A DNA stretch of 64,000 bases, from positions 1 to 64,000 of the forward strand of contig NZ_FUIE01000044.1 of the NCBI RefSeq assembly GCF_900163625.1, given 5' to 3'. Source of the stretch: Brevundimonas diminuta 3F5N. GTDB taxonomy: Bacteria > Pseudomonadota > Alphaproteobacteria > Caulobacterales > Caulobacteraceae. The notes under the pieces are model-generated. The model was not told the origin of the DNA. It searched no databases and saw only the letters and a program-made list of their open reading frames with translations. Both the position numbers and the translations under genes were made by a program. Below, in pieces: positions 7,957 through 16,610 of this stretch (within the stretch, counting starts at the first letter, position 1; the number at the start of each line of letters is the position of its first letter).

Positions 7957-9411
7957 ATGGCGACGCTGATACTGTTCGGAGGCGGGGGCGACCTCGCCCT
8001 GCGGATGTTGCTGCCGTCGCTGTATTTTCTGGATCACGACGGCCTGCTGCCGGACGGGTTGAAGATCATCGCCGCCGCCCGCACGGAGGAGACGACCGAC
8101 GCCTATCTGGACCGCGTGCGCGCGGCGGTGCAGCCCCGCGCCGAGGCCGACGGCGCCTGGAGCGAAGACAGCTGGCGCCGACTGGCCAGGCGGCTGGAAT
8201 ACCTAGCGCTCGACGCCACAGACGCCGAAAGCCTGAAGCCGCTGAAGGCGCGCTGCGGCGAGGGCGCGGTCACGGCCTTTCTGGCGGTGTCGCCGTCGCT
8301 GTATGGCCGCATCGTCACGGCGATGAAGACGGCGGGTCTGGCCGGACCTGACGACCGCATCGTGCTGGAAAAGCCGGTCGGCCGTGATCTGGAAAGCTTC
8401 CGCGAAATCGACGACGCCGTGGCCCACGCCTTTGACGAGCGGCAGGTGTTCCGCATCGACCACTACCTCGGCAAGGAGACGGTGCAGAACCTGATCGCCC
8501 TGCGCTTCGGCAACGCCATCTTCGAACCGTTGTGGAACAATCTGACCGTCGACCATGTGCAGATCACGATCGGAGAGACGGTCGGCGTCGGCGATCGCTG
8601 GCCCTATTACGACGAATACGGCGCCCTGCGGGACATGGTGCAGAACCATATGCTGCAGCTGCTGTGCCTGGTGGCGATGGAACCGCCCAGCGATCTGGAC
8701 CCGGACTCGGTGCGCAATGAGAAGGTGAAGGTGCTGCGCTCACTTCGCCCCGTCATGGCCGAGGACGCCGAGCGCGTCACCGTGCGCGGCCAGTATACGG
8801 CGGGAGAGGTCGAGGGGCGCCCGGTCGAAAGCTACCGGACCGAGCGCGGCCAACCGTCGGACACCGAAACCTTCGTGGCCATCCGCGCCGATATCGACAA
8901 CTGGCGCTGGGCGGGGGTGCCCTTCTTCATGCGGACCGGCAAGCGGCTATCCGAAAAGCGCACCGAGATCGTCATCCAGTTCAAGCCGGTGCCCCACTCC
9001 ATCTTCGGACATGGAGAGCGCGGAGACATCTATGACAACCGGCTGGTGATCGAGCTGCAGCCGGACGAGGACATCGCCCTGTCGGTGATGAACAAGAAGC
9101 CGGGGCTGGAGCAGCGGATGCAGCTTCAGCCGATCCGGATGAGCCTGTCGTGGGGGCAGGACGGCAAGGATGGCGCGCCGCCGCGTCGCCGCGTGGCCTA
9201 TGAACGGCTGCTGCTGGACGCCCTGCACGGCGACTCTACCCTGTTCGTGCGCCGCGACGAGGCCGAGCAGGCGTGGAAATGGGTCGATGAGGTGGCGGAC
9301 GCCTGGGCCTGCCGCGAGTGTCGGCCGCTGGATTACCCGGCGGGAAGCTGGGGGCCGGAGGCGGCCGACGTGCTGCTGTCGCGCACAGGGCGGAAGTGGA
9401 ACGTGCGATGA
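7957..9411 (+). CDS. zwf: Glucose-6-phosphate 1-dehydrogenase
   Basis: Opens the Entner-Doudoroff route by oxidising glucose 6-phosphate to 6-phosphogluconolactone with NADP or NAD. The 484-residue protein has the cofactor loop FGGGGDLALR at ~7-16, EKPVGRD near 141, and the active-site peptide RIDHYLGKE at ~166-174 with the phosphate-binding His and Lys. AAGGAGA precedes the ATG. The gene starts the set zwf-pgl-edd-glk; a palindromic element interrupts the zwf-pgl junction. Confidence 0.97.
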   Translation: MATLILFGGGGDLALRMLLPSLYFLDHDGLLPDGLKIIAAARTEETTDAYLDRVRAAVQPRAEADGAWSEDSWRRLARRLEYLALDATDAESLKPLKARCGEGAVTAFLAVSPSLYGRIVTAMKTAGLAGPDDRIVLEKPVGRDLESFREIDDAVAHAFDERQVFRIDHYLGKETVQNLIALRFGNAIFEPLWNNLTVDHVQITIGETVGVGDRWPYYDEYGALRDMVQNHMLQLLCLVAMEPPSDLDPDSVRNEKVKVLRSLRPVMAEDAERVTVRGQYTAGEVEGRPVESYRTERGQPSDTETFVAIRADIDNWRWAGVPFFMRTGKRLSEKRTEIVIQFKPVPHSIFGHGERGDIYDNRLVIELQPDEDIALSVMNKKPGLEQRMQLQPIRMSLSWGQDGKDGAPPRRRVAYERLLLDALHGDSTLFVRRDEAEQAWKWVDEVADAWACRECRPLDYPAGSWGPEAADVLLSRTGRKWNVR

Positions 9412-9428
9412 GAAACGCCCACTGCTTT

Positions 9429-9578
9429 CCTTCTCCCCTCGAGGGAGAAGGTGGCCTGCGGAGCAGGTCGGATGAGGGGGCTGTGTCCGCCCGCTCGACC
9501 TTTGACGTCGCGACCATATCCGGCCGCCCCCTCATCCGAGCCCCGCTGCGGCCCACCTTCTCCCCCGAGGGGAGAAGG
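9429..9578. repeat. Gene-less palindromic element, arm family II (copy 3, zwf-pgl gap)
   Basis: Arms 9429-9481 and 9526-9578 have the same plan as the copies in the his operon: CCTTCTCCC, loop, GGGAGAAGG, variable stem (CCTGC-GGA-GCAGG on the left), GGATGAGGGGGC. The interior begins with TGTGTCCGC, the reverse complement of the GCGGACACA seen in copy 2, so the two copies are inserted in opposite orientation. GGAGAAGG ends 11 bases before the pgl ATG. Confidence 0.85.
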
Positions 9579-9589
9579 GAAGTGTCGGC

Positions 9590-10291
9590 ATGATCCAGAA
9601 TTTTCATAGCCGCGATGCTTGGGCGGACGCCGCCGCCGACCGGCTGGCCGGCGCGCTGGCGGATGCGCTGGCCGCTGACGGCCGCGCTCTGTTCGCCGGG
9701 TCGGGCGGGTCGACGCCGTCACCCATCTATACGCGGTTGGCGCAGAGCGATCTCGACTGGACCAAGGTCACGGCGACGCTGGTGGACGAGCGTTATGTGC
9801 CCGAGGCGTCGCCGGACTCGAACGCGGCCCTGTTGAAGCGCTCCCTGCTGATCGGACCGGCCGCCACCGCACGTTTCATCCCGCTCTATAGCCCCGCGGT
9901 GACGGTGGATCGGGCCGCCGCCCTCGCCTCTCAGGCATTGACCGCCGAGGGGCGGGCGCTGGACGCCGTCCTGCTGGGCATGGGCGAGGATGGGCATATC
10001 TGTTCGATGTTCCCCGGCAGTCCGACGCTGACCACCCTGCTGACGCCGAGCCTGAAACCCGCCGTCTATGGCGTGCCCGCCGGGCGCGACGGCGCGGCGC
10101 CGCCGCAGGAGCGGCTGACGCTCAACCTTTCGTGGCTGGCCGGCGCCCGGCGCGTGGTGTTGGCCCTGACCGGGGCGAAGAAGCGCGCCGTGTTCGAGCG
10201 CGAGGCGGCGGGCGACCCCGCCGTCAGCCCTGTCGCTGCCCTGATCGCGGCGAACGCCCCCCTTGAAGTGTTGTGGACGGAGGCCGGGTGA
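9590..10291 (+). CDS. pgl: 6-phosphogluconolactonase
   Basis: Hydrolyses 6-phosphogluconolactone to 6-phosphogluconate. The 233-residue protein belongs to the NagB/RpiA/DevB-like sugar-phosphate family: [10 protein letters not shown] near 39-48 binds phosphate, TLVDERYVP near 66-74 and [17 protein letters not shown] near 127-143 form the active site with its catalytic His. The ATG lies downstream of a purine-rich tract (GGAGAAGGGAAG) contributed by the repeat element. The stop overlaps the edd start by one base. Confidence 0.96.
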   Translation: MIQNFHSRDAWADAAADRLAGALADALAADGRALFAGSGGSTPSPIYTRLAQSDLDWTKVTATLVDERYVPEASPDSNAALLKRSLLIGPAATARFIPLYSPAVTVDRAAALASQALTAEGRALDAVLLGMGEDGHICSMFPGSPTLTTLLTPSLKPAVYGVPAGRDGAAPPQERLTLNLSWLAGARRVVLALTGAKKRAVFEREAAGDPAVSPVAALIAANAPLEVLWTEAG

Positions 10292-12180
10292 TGGCGCTCA
10301 ATCCTGTGGTGGCCGAGGTCACCGCCCGCATCGTCGAACGCAGCCGCAAGACCCGCGCCGACTATCTGCGCCGCATGGACGCGGCGACGGGGTCGGGGTC
10401 CGGGCGGGCCAAGCTGTCCTGCGCCAACTGGGCCCACGCCTTCGCCGGTCAAACCGTGGCCGACAAGCTGACGGCCATGACCGGCGCCCAGCCCAACCTC
10501 GGCGTCGTCACCGCCTATAACGACATGCTGTCGGCGCATCAGCCGTTCGAACGCTTTCCCGATATCATCAGACACGCCGCACGCGAGGTCGACGCCACGG
10601 CGCAGGTGGCAGGCGGAACCCCGGCCATGTGCGACGGCGTCACCCAAGGACGCCCCGGCATGGAGCTGAGCCTGTTCAGCCGCGACGTCATCGCCATGTC
10701 GACGGGAGTGGCCCTGACCCACGACGCCTTCGACGCCGCCCTGATGCTGGGGGTGTGCGACAAGATCGTGCCGGGCCTGTTCATGGGGGCGCTGGCGTTC
10801 GGCCATCTGCCCGTCGTCTTCGCCCCGGCCGGGCCGATGCCCAGCGGCCTTCCCAACGCCGAGAAGGCCCGCGTCCGCGCCGAATATGCGCAGGGGCTGA
10901 TCGACCGCGCCGAACTGCTGAAAAGCGAGATCGCCTCCTATCATTCGCCCGGCACCTGCACCTTCTACGGCACGGCCAACTCCAACCAGATGATGATGGA
11001 GATCGCCGGGCTGCATATGCCCTCGACCGCCTTCGTCCACCCGGATACGGGCCTGCGCGACGCCCTGACGGCGGCGGCGGCCAAGCGGGCGATCGAACTG
11101 GCGCGCGAAGGCAAAGGTCGACTGGCCGACGTCGTGTCGGAAAAGACCATCGTCAACATGATCGTCGCCCTGCTGGCCACCGGCGGCTCGACCAATCACG
11201 CCATCCATCTGGTCGCCATGGCGCGGGCGGCGGGGGTGCTGATCGACTGGACCGACATGGACCAGCTGTCCTCGGTCACGCCGCTGCTGGCGCGCGTCTA
11301 TCCGAACGGTTCAGCCGATGTGAACGCCTTCCAGGCGGCCGGCGGTGTCGCCTTCGTCACCCGAGAACTGGTCGAGGCGGGCAACCTGCATCCCGATGTG
11401 ACGACCATCATGGGCCGAGGACTGGAGGCTTATTTCAAGGAGCCGCGGCTGGAGGACGGCGAACTGGTCTGGCGCGACACGGTGAAGCAGAGTCTGGATC
11501 TCAGCATCCTGCGCCCCGCCTCCGACCCGTTCGACCGCGAGGGCGGCCTGCGGCTGGTGCAGGGCGATCTGGGCCGAGCGGTCATCAAGATCTCGGCAGT
11601 GAAGCCTGAGAACCGCATCGTCGAGGCTCCCGCCGCCGTGTTCGAGACGCAGGAAGACGCGCTTCAGGCCTTCAAGGACGGGAAGCTGAACCGCGACGTC
11701 GTGGTGGTGCTGCGCTTTCAGGGACCGCGCGCCAATGGAATGCCGGAACTGCACAGCCTATCCCCGGCGCTGAGCGTGCTGCAGGACAAGGGCTTCAAGG
11801 TCGCCTTCGTCACCGACGGCCGCATGTCGGGCGCCAGCGGCAAGACGCCCGCCGCCATCCACGTCAGCCCCGAGGCGCTGGCGGGCGGGCCGCTGGCCCA
11901 TGTCCGCGACGGCGACGTCATTCGTCTGGACCCCGAGGCCGGAGTGCTGACCACGGTCGACGTCGGCGACCTGTCCGCCCGTCCGGCGGCGACACGCTCG
12001 CGCGCCCATGCCGAGGGCTCGTCCTGGGGCTATGGCCGCGAGCTGTTCGGCGCCTTCCGCCAGGCGGTGTCGGCGGCGGAAGCAGGGGCCAGCGTCTGCT
12101 TCGCCTCCGCCATCGGCGCCGATGGCCATGACGACGGCCCGCCCGACCCCAATCTCGTCGACCGGACGGTCGACGCCTGA
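10291..12180 (+). CDS. edd: 6-phosphogluconate dehydratase
   Basis: Entner-Doudoroff dehydratase that gives 2-keto-3-deoxy-6-phosphogluconate, an IlvD/Edd-family Fe-S enzyme of 629 residues. Family marks include [39 protein letters not shown] and [19 protein letters not shown]; the cysteines in these stretches would hold the cluster. [21 protein letters not shown] near the C-terminus is the conserved substrate loop. The ATG at 10291 makes a TGATG overlap with pgl and is preferred to an in-frame ATG six codons upstream. Confidence 0.97.
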   Translation: MALNPVVAEVTARIVERSRKTRADYLRRMDAATGSGSGRAKLSCANWAHAFAGQTVADKLTAMTGAQPNLGVVTAYNDMLSAHQPFERFPDIIRHAAREVDATAQVAGGTPAMCDGVTQGRPGMELSLFSRDVIAMSTGVALTHDAFDAALMLGVCDKIVPGLFMGALAFGHLPVVFAPAGPMPSGLPNAEKARVRAEYAQGLIDRAELLKSEIASYHSPGTCTFYGTANSNQMMMEIAGLHMPSTAFVHPDTGLRDALTAAAAKRAIELAREGKGRLADVVSEKTIVNMIVALLATGGSTNHAIHLVAMARAAGVLIDWTDMDQLSSVTPLLARVYPNGSADVNAFQAAGGVAFVTRELVEAGNLHPDVTTIMGRGLEAYFKEPRLEDGELVWRDTVKQSLDLSILRPASDPFDREGGLRLVQGDLGRAVIKISAVKPENRIVEAPAAVFETQEDALQAFKDGKLNRDVVVVLRFQGPRANGMPELHSLSPALSVLQDKGFKVAFVTDGRMSGASGKTPAAIHVSPEALAGGPLAHVRDGDVIRLDPEAGVLTTVDVGDLSARPAATRSRAHAEGSSWGYGRELFGAFRQAVSAAEAGASVCFASAIGADGHDDGPPDPNLVDRTVDA

Positions 12181-12191
12181 AGGAGAGCCGC

Positions 12192-13160
12192 ATGACCGAT
12201 CCCCTGCTTCTGGTCGGCGACGTCGGCGGCACCAACGCCCGCTTCGCCCTGGCCCGCATGGTCGACGGTCGCCCTCGACTGGAGCATTTCGAGAGCTTTC
12301 CCGCCGAGACCCACCCGACCTTTCTGGAGGGGGTGAAGGCCTATCTCGACGGCTGCCCGGTCCAGCCGACGGGCGGCGTCATCGCCGTGGCCGGGCCGGT
12401 GACGGACGGCGCCATCGACCTGACCAACTCGCCCTGGCGCGTATCGGAGGGCGAGCTTCAGACGCTGGGGCTGAACCCGATCCGGCTGATCAACGATTTC
12501 GAGGCCCTGGCCTGGGGCGCGCCGGTCGTGCCCGAAGACGAACTGGCGTCTCTGGGCGGCCCGGCCCAGGGCGACCCGCACGCCGCCATCGCCCTGGTCG
12601 GACCGGGAACGGGCTTCGGCGTCTCCGCCTTGGCGCGTGATGCTCACGGCCGCGAGATGGCCCTGCCCAGCGAGGGCGGCCACGCCTGTTTCGCGCCCGG
12701 CGATCCTGTCGAGGACGAAGTGCTGCGCATCCTGCGCCGCCGGTATGACCGCGTCTCGATCGAACGGCTGATCTGCGGGCCGGGCCTGCTGAACCTGCAC
12801 CGCGCACTGGCCGAGATCGACGGCCGCGAGACCCATATCGACGACCCCGCCCAGATCACGGCCCAGGCGCTGGACGATCCGAACAGCCCCTGCGGCGCCA
12901 CCCTGGCCCGTTTCTGCGCCATGCTGGGCGCGGCGGCTGGGGACATCGCCCTGACCACCGGGGCGCGCGGCGGGGTCTATATCGCCGGCGGGATCGTGCC
13001 GCGCATCCTGCCCTTCATCCAGGCCAGCCCCTTCCGTCGACGGTTCGAGCGCAAGGGTCGGTTCCAGGACTATATGGCCGCTATTCCGACCAAGGTGATC
13101 CTGCATAAACACGCCGCCCTTCTGGGCGCCGCGCGCGTGGCATTCGCCGAGGCGGGCTGA
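12192..13160 (+). CDS. glk: Glucokinase
   Basis: Phosphorylates glucose with ATP and so feeds zwf. The 322-residue protein is of the bacterial ROK-unrelated Glk type: LLVGDVGGTNARFAL holds the first phosphate loop, LINDFEALAWG includes the catalytic Asp, and GPGTGFGVS and GGIVPRI are nucleotide contacts. AAGGAGAGCCGC precedes the ATG, eleven bases after the edd stop. It is the last gene of the set. Confidence 0.96.
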   Translation: MTDPLLLVGDVGGTNARFALARMVDGRPRLEHFESFPAETHPTFLEGVKAYLDGCPVQPTGGVIAVAGPVTDGAIDLTNSPWRVSEGELQTLGLNPIRLINDFEALAWGAPVVPEDELASLGGPAQGDPHAAIALVGPGTGFGVSALARDAHGREMALPSEGGHACFAPGDPVEDEVLRILRRRYDRVSIERLICGPGLLNLHRALAEIDGRETHIDDPAQITAQALDDPNSPCGATLARFCAMLGAAAGDIALTTGARGGVYIAGGIVPRILPFIQASPFRRRFERKGRFQDYMAAIPTKVILHKHAALLGAARVAFAEAG

Positions 13161-13233
13161 AAATGTGATCACGGACGCGTGAACCGAATGTGATCCAGCG
13201 AGTTTCCAAGGTTCAACCATCTGGAGCATCACC

Positions 13234-13536
13234 ATGCGCAAACTCGTTCTCGCCGCCGTCTCCGTCGCCGCCCTGACCGGCCTAGCCGCCTGCCAGAACC
13301 CGGCCGAAAAGGAAGCCGACGCCCGCGCCGACGCCGTGGAGGCCCAGGCCGATGTGACGGCGACCCAGCTTGAGAACCAGGCCGACGCCGCCCCGACCGC
13401 GGCCCAGGCCGACGCCCTGAACGCTCAGGCTGACGCCGTGGAGAAAAAGGCCGATGAGAAGGCCGACGCCATCAAGGCCGAGGCCGGCAACATCGATGGC
13501 GGCATGACCACCTCGAACACGCCGCCGAAGTCCTAA
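13234..13536 (+). CDS. Small alanine-rich lipoprotein
   Basis: A 100-residue protein with a signal peptide ending in the lipobox LAAC at about residues 17-20, so the mature form should be anchored to a membrane by lipid. The rest is a charged Ala/Asp/Glu-rich sequence (EADARADAVEAQADVTATQ) with heptad-like spacing and no cysteine, probably helical or coiled coil, and a short Pro/Ser tail. No function is recognised. Two AATGTGATC repeats (13162-13170 and 13187-13195) lie in its upstream region, and a strong terminator follows. Confidence 0.8.
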   Translation: MRKLVLAAVSVAALTGLAACQNPAEKEADARADAVEAQADVTATQLENQADAAPTAAQADALNAQADAVEKKADEKADAIKAEAGNIDGGMTTSNTPPKS

Positions 13537-13556
13537 ACGGACCTCGCATAGAAGAA

Positions 13557-13588
13557 GGGCCCCGTCGCGATCGCGGCGGGGCCCTTTT
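13557..13588. terminator. Intrinsic terminator between lipoprotein gene and hmgA (convergent)
   Basis: GGGCCCCG (13557-13564) pairs with CGGGGCCC (13577-13584), followed by TTTT. The two genes converge here, so it may serve both strands. The inner loop contains the self-complementary CGCGATCGCG. Confidence 0.85.
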
Positions 13589-13610
13589 CATATCGGATCA
13601 GGGGAAGGCT

Positions 13611-14903
13611 TCAGACCTTGCCCTTTTCAAAGCCGGTCCAGCAGTCGTCGTAGTCGAGCTGCATCAACGGCGTCTGTTCGGCCCAGGCCGTGGTGCGGAT
13701 CGGCATCCGCGTCTCGAACATGAAGGCCAGGGTGTTCTCGATCTTGTGCGGCTTGAGATCCGCCTTCGTCGCGCCGTCCCAGCTGGCCTGGTCCGGGCCG
13801 TGGCCGCTCATGCGGTTGTGCAACGAGGCGCCGCCGGGGGCGAAGCCGCCCGCCTTGGCGTCATACTCGCCGAAGATCAGCCCCATGAACTCGCTCATGA
13901 CGTTGCGGTGGAACCACGGCGGGCGGAAGGTGTCCTCGGCCACCATCCAGCGCGGCGGGAAGATGACGAAGTCGCAGTTGGCCGTGCCGGGCGTGTCGCT
14001 GGGCGAGGTCAGGACAGTGAAGATCGACGGGTCCGGGTGGTCGAAGCTGACCGTGCCGATGGTGTTGAACCGCGCCGTGTCATAGCGATAGGGGGCGTAG
14101 TTGCCGTGCCACGCCACAACGTCCAGCGGGCTGTGGTCGAAGGTCGTAGCCCACAGCTGGCCGCCGTATTTCTGTACGCACTGCGTCGGGCGATCCACGT
14201 CCTCGAAGGTGGCGACCGGCGTCTCGAAGTCGCGCGGATTGGCCAGGCCGTTCGAGCCGATGGGGCCGAGGTCCGGCAGGCGGAAGGGCGAACCGTAGTT
14301 CTCGCAGACATAGCCGCGAACTTCGCCATCCACCTCGACCCGGAAGCGCACGCCGCGCGGGATGACGACGATGTGGCCCGGCGCGGCCTCGATCACGCCC
14401 ATCTCGGTGACGAAGCGCTGCGCCCCTTGCTGCGGCACGATCAGCAATTCGCCGTCGGCGGAATAGAAGACGCGGTCGACCATCGAACGGTTGGCGACAT
14501 AGAGGTGGACGCCCACGCCCGTCCCGGAATCGGCGTCGCCGTTACCACCATAGGTGGTCAGCCCCTCGACCCAGTCGGTCGGCTGGTCCGGCATGGTCAG
14601 CGGATCCCAGCGCATCCGGTTGGGATTGGGCGGCGTCTCGGTGAAGGGGCCGGAGCGCACACGGCCTTGCGCGAACGGCTGATACGGCCCGTGCTGGGCC
14701 GAGGGCCGCAGGCGATACAGCCAGCTGCGCAGATTGTGGTCGCGCGGGGCGGTGAAGGCCGCGCCCGACAGCTGTTCGGCATAGAGGCCCAGCGCCGGGC
14801 GCTGCGGCGAGTTGCGGCCGACCGGCAGGGCGCCGTCCATCGCCTCGGTGGCGAAGTGGTTGGCGAAGCCTGTCTGATAGGCGGGCGCGTTGGATCGCGT
14901 CAT
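13611..14903 (-). CDS. hmgA: Homogentisate 1,2-dioxygenase
   Basis: Opens the ring of homogentisate in tyrosine and phenylalanine breakdown, giving maleylacetoacetate. The 430-residue protein matches the family across its length: [13 protein letters not shown] at the start, [12 protein letters not shown], and the iron site in [21 protein letters not shown] (His, Glu) and [12 protein letters not shown] (His). No other gene of this pathway lies nearby. The start is supported by AAGGGAG eight bases upstream on the minus strand. Confidence 0.97.
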   Translation of the reverse strand: MTRSNAPAYQTGFANHFATEAMDGALPVGRNSPQRPALGLYAEQLSGAAFTAPRDHNLRSWLYRLRPSAQHGPYQPFAQGRVRSGPFTETPPNPNRMRWDPLTMPDQPTDWVEGLTTYGGNGDADSGTGVGVHLYVANRSMVDRVFYSADGELLIVPQQGAQRFVTEMGVIEAAPGHIVVIPRGVRFRVEVDGEVRGYVCENYGSPFRLPDLGPIGSNGLANPRDFETPVATFEDVDRPTQCVQKYGGQLWATTFDHSPLDVVAWHGNYAPYRYDTARFNTIGTVSFDHPDPSIFTVLTSPSDTPGTANCDFVIFPPRWMVAEDTFRPPWFHRNVMSEFMGLIFGEYDAKAGGFAPGGASLHNRMSGHGPDQASWDGATKADLKPHKIENTLAFMFETRMPIRTTAWAEQTPLMQLDYDDCWTGFEKGKV

Positions 14904-14992
14904 GTCGTTTCTCCCTTGCGGGAGGTTTAGCCGGGCGAGACCGATGCGTCACCCCGGCACGGTCCAGCTTTGCCCTGGATCAAACGCATCAT

Positions 14993-15485
14993 CCTTCTCC
15001 CCTTGAGGGAGAAGGTGGCTTGCGGAGCAAGACGGATGAGGGGTGTTAGCGCCGCCCTTCAACGTGTCGGCGCACTGCGTCGAACACGAAGTTCGGGTTG
15101 TGCAGTATCGCGGAGTTGTCGAAGCGCAGCACCGTATAGCCAGCCTCGGCCAACCAGGCGTCACGGTCGGCGTCCCGTGCTTCGGTCAGGCGATGGATCC
15201 CGCCGTCGACTTCGACGACCAGCTTGAGGGCGTGGCAGGCGAAGTCTGCGACATAGGGACCGATCGGAACCTGCCTGCGGAATTTGAATCCATGCAGCCG
15301 CCGCTCTTTCAGGAGCCCCCAGAGCGCGGCTTCAGCCTCAGTCGGCGCGCTGCGTGACCGGCGAGCGAATGTGCGGCTTCTGTCGGAGGGCTTCTCCATA
15401 GCGCAAAGCTTAACCAGATCAGGACGCGCTGACACCCCTCATCCGACCTGCTTCGCAGGCCACCTTCTCCCTCAAGGGGAGAAGG
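14993..15485. mobile_element. DUF559 cassette, arm family II (arms 14993-15046 and 15432-15485)
   Basis: Each 54-base arm reads CCTTCTCCCC, loop, GGGAGAAGG, a 5-bp stem, then CGGATGAGGGGTGT when read inward. The arms differ at only a few bases, and these changes are paired: the left small stem is CTTGC/GCAAG and the right one CCTGC/GCAGG. One DUF559 gene fills the interior, with its stop codon at the inner end of the left arm. It lies between hmgA and an acyl-CoA dehydrogenase gene. The three shorter elements at 3401, 4998 and 9429 share these arms without the gene. Confidence 0.75.
15046..15399 (-). CDS. DUF559 domain protein, restriction-endonuclease-like fold
   Basis: A 117-residue protein of the same family as the one at 443-796. 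Matching blocks are PTEAEAALWGLLKERRLHGFKFRRQVPIG (~19-47, given here as a span), ADFACHALKLVVEVDGGIH with the acidic VEVDG core (~61-65), and a C-terminal VLRFDN segment. The ATG at 15399 gives the same length as the sister protein; a GTG at 15435 inside the right arm would add 12 residues, and there is no good ribosome-binding site for either. DNA cleavage is the likely activity but the target is unknown. The stop TAA overlaps the last base of the left arm. Confidence 0.82.
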   Translation of the reverse strand: MEKPSDRSRTFARRSRSAPTEAEAALWGLLKERRLHGFKFRRQVPIGPYVADFACHALKLVVEVDGGIHRLTEARDADRDAWLAEAGYTVLRFDNSAILHNPNFVFDAVRRHVEGRR

Positions 15486-15487
15486 GG

Positions 15488-16606
15488 TTAAAAGCCCTGC
15501 GCGCGCGCCAGACGCTCGGCGTGGAAATGGGCGTCGCCGAGCAGTTCGTTCAGGACGCGGACGCGCTTCATGAACAGGCCGACGTCGAACTCGTCCGTCA
15601 TGCCGACGCCGCCGTGCATCTGGACCGCCTCCTGCACCGCCAGTTCGGCGACGCGACCAGCCTTGGCCTTGGCGATACCCGCGGCCTGCTCGGCGTCGGG
15701 GCGGCCCGCGTCGATGGCCTGAAGCGCGGCCAGCGTCGCCGCCTTAGCCAGCTCCAACTCGGTGAACAGGTGGGCGGCGCGGTGCTGCAGGGCCTGAAAC
15801 TCGCCGATCAGTCGGCCGAATTGCTTGCGGGTTTTCAGATAGTCGAGCGTCACCCTGAACGCCTGATCCCCCGCTCCGACCAGCGACGAAGCAGCGCAGG
15901 CGCGGCCTAGCGTCAGGGCGGCGTCCAGCGGTCCCTGCCCCTCACCCACGACGCCGATGACGGCGTCGGCGTCGACCTGAACGCCCGCCAAGGTCACACG
16001 GGCGGCGTTGTGGGCGTCGACCATGACGGTGCGCTCGACCGAGACGCCCGGCGTCGCCGGATCGATCAGGAACAGGGTCAGGCCGTCGTCGGTTTGCGCC
16101 GCGACGATCAGCGCGTCGGCGACATGGCCGTCCAGCACGAAGCCCTTGGCGCCGTCCAGTTTGAAACCATTACCGGAGCGTTCGGCGTGCGCAGCGATCT
16201 TTGCGGGCGCGTGTTTGGGCCCTTCGTCGACGGCGAGGCTGAGGATGGCCTCGCCCGCCGCGATCCGGCCCAGCCAAGCCTTCTGCGTCTGCGACCCCGC
16301 CGCCTTCAGCACCGTCGCCGCCAGCACGGACGAGCCCATGAAGGGCGACGGCGTCAGGGTACGGCCTAGACTCTCGGCGATGACGCCCGCCTCGACGGCG
16401 CCGAGGCCCGAGCCGCCGTCTTCCTCGGGGATGACGACGCCGGAAAAGCCCATCTCGCCGAACGCCCGCCACAGGTCGCGTGAGACGCCGTCAGGGTCGC
16501 GGCTGTCGCGCAACTGGCGCAGATGGGCGATGGGCGCGCGTTCGTTCAGGAAGCCGTCGGCGGCGTCCTGAAGCATGATCTGCTCTTCGGTCAAGATCAG
16601 GGGCAT
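15488..16606 (-). CDS. Acyl-CoA dehydrogenase family protein (372 aa)
   Basis: FAD enzyme of the acyl-CoA dehydrogenase superfamily: LTEEQIMLQDAADGFL N-terminal helices, the middle beta domain with LFLIDPATPGV, and the C-terminal helices with KTRKQFGRLIGEFQALQH and MHGGVGMTDEF. The usual catalytic glutamate of a YEGT-type motif is not seen, nor a glutamate at the alternative helix position (LGRACAASSLVGAG). It is four bases downstream of another family member, so the two may form a mixed complex as known for steroid-degrading pairs; that is inference. The 3' end touches the DUF559 cassette. Confidence 0.88.
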   Translation of the reverse strand: MPLILTEEQIMLQDAADGFLNERAPIAHLRQLRDSRDPDGVSRDLWRAFGEMGFSGVVIPEEDGGSGLGAVEAGVIAESLGRTLTPSPFMGSSVLAATVLKAAGSQTQKAWLGRIAAGEAILSLAVDEGPKHAPAKIAAHAERSGNGFKLDGAKGFVLDGHVADALIVAAQTDDGLTLFLIDPATPGVSVERTVMVDAHNAARVTLAGVQVDADAVIGVVGEGQGPLDAALTLGRACAASSLVGAGDQAFRVTLDYLKTRKQFGRLIGEFQALQHRAAHLFTELELAKAATLAALQAIDAGRPDAEQAAGIAKAKAGRVAELAVQEAVQMHGGVGMTDEFDVGLFMKRVRVLNELLGDAHFHAERLARAQGF

Positions 16607-16610
16607 GGAC

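Noticed and set aside
13162..13195. CRP-type site from the two AATGTGATC copies before the lipoprotein gene
   Set aside because: They are direct, 25 bases apart, and the expected partner half-site TCACA at the proper distance is missing.
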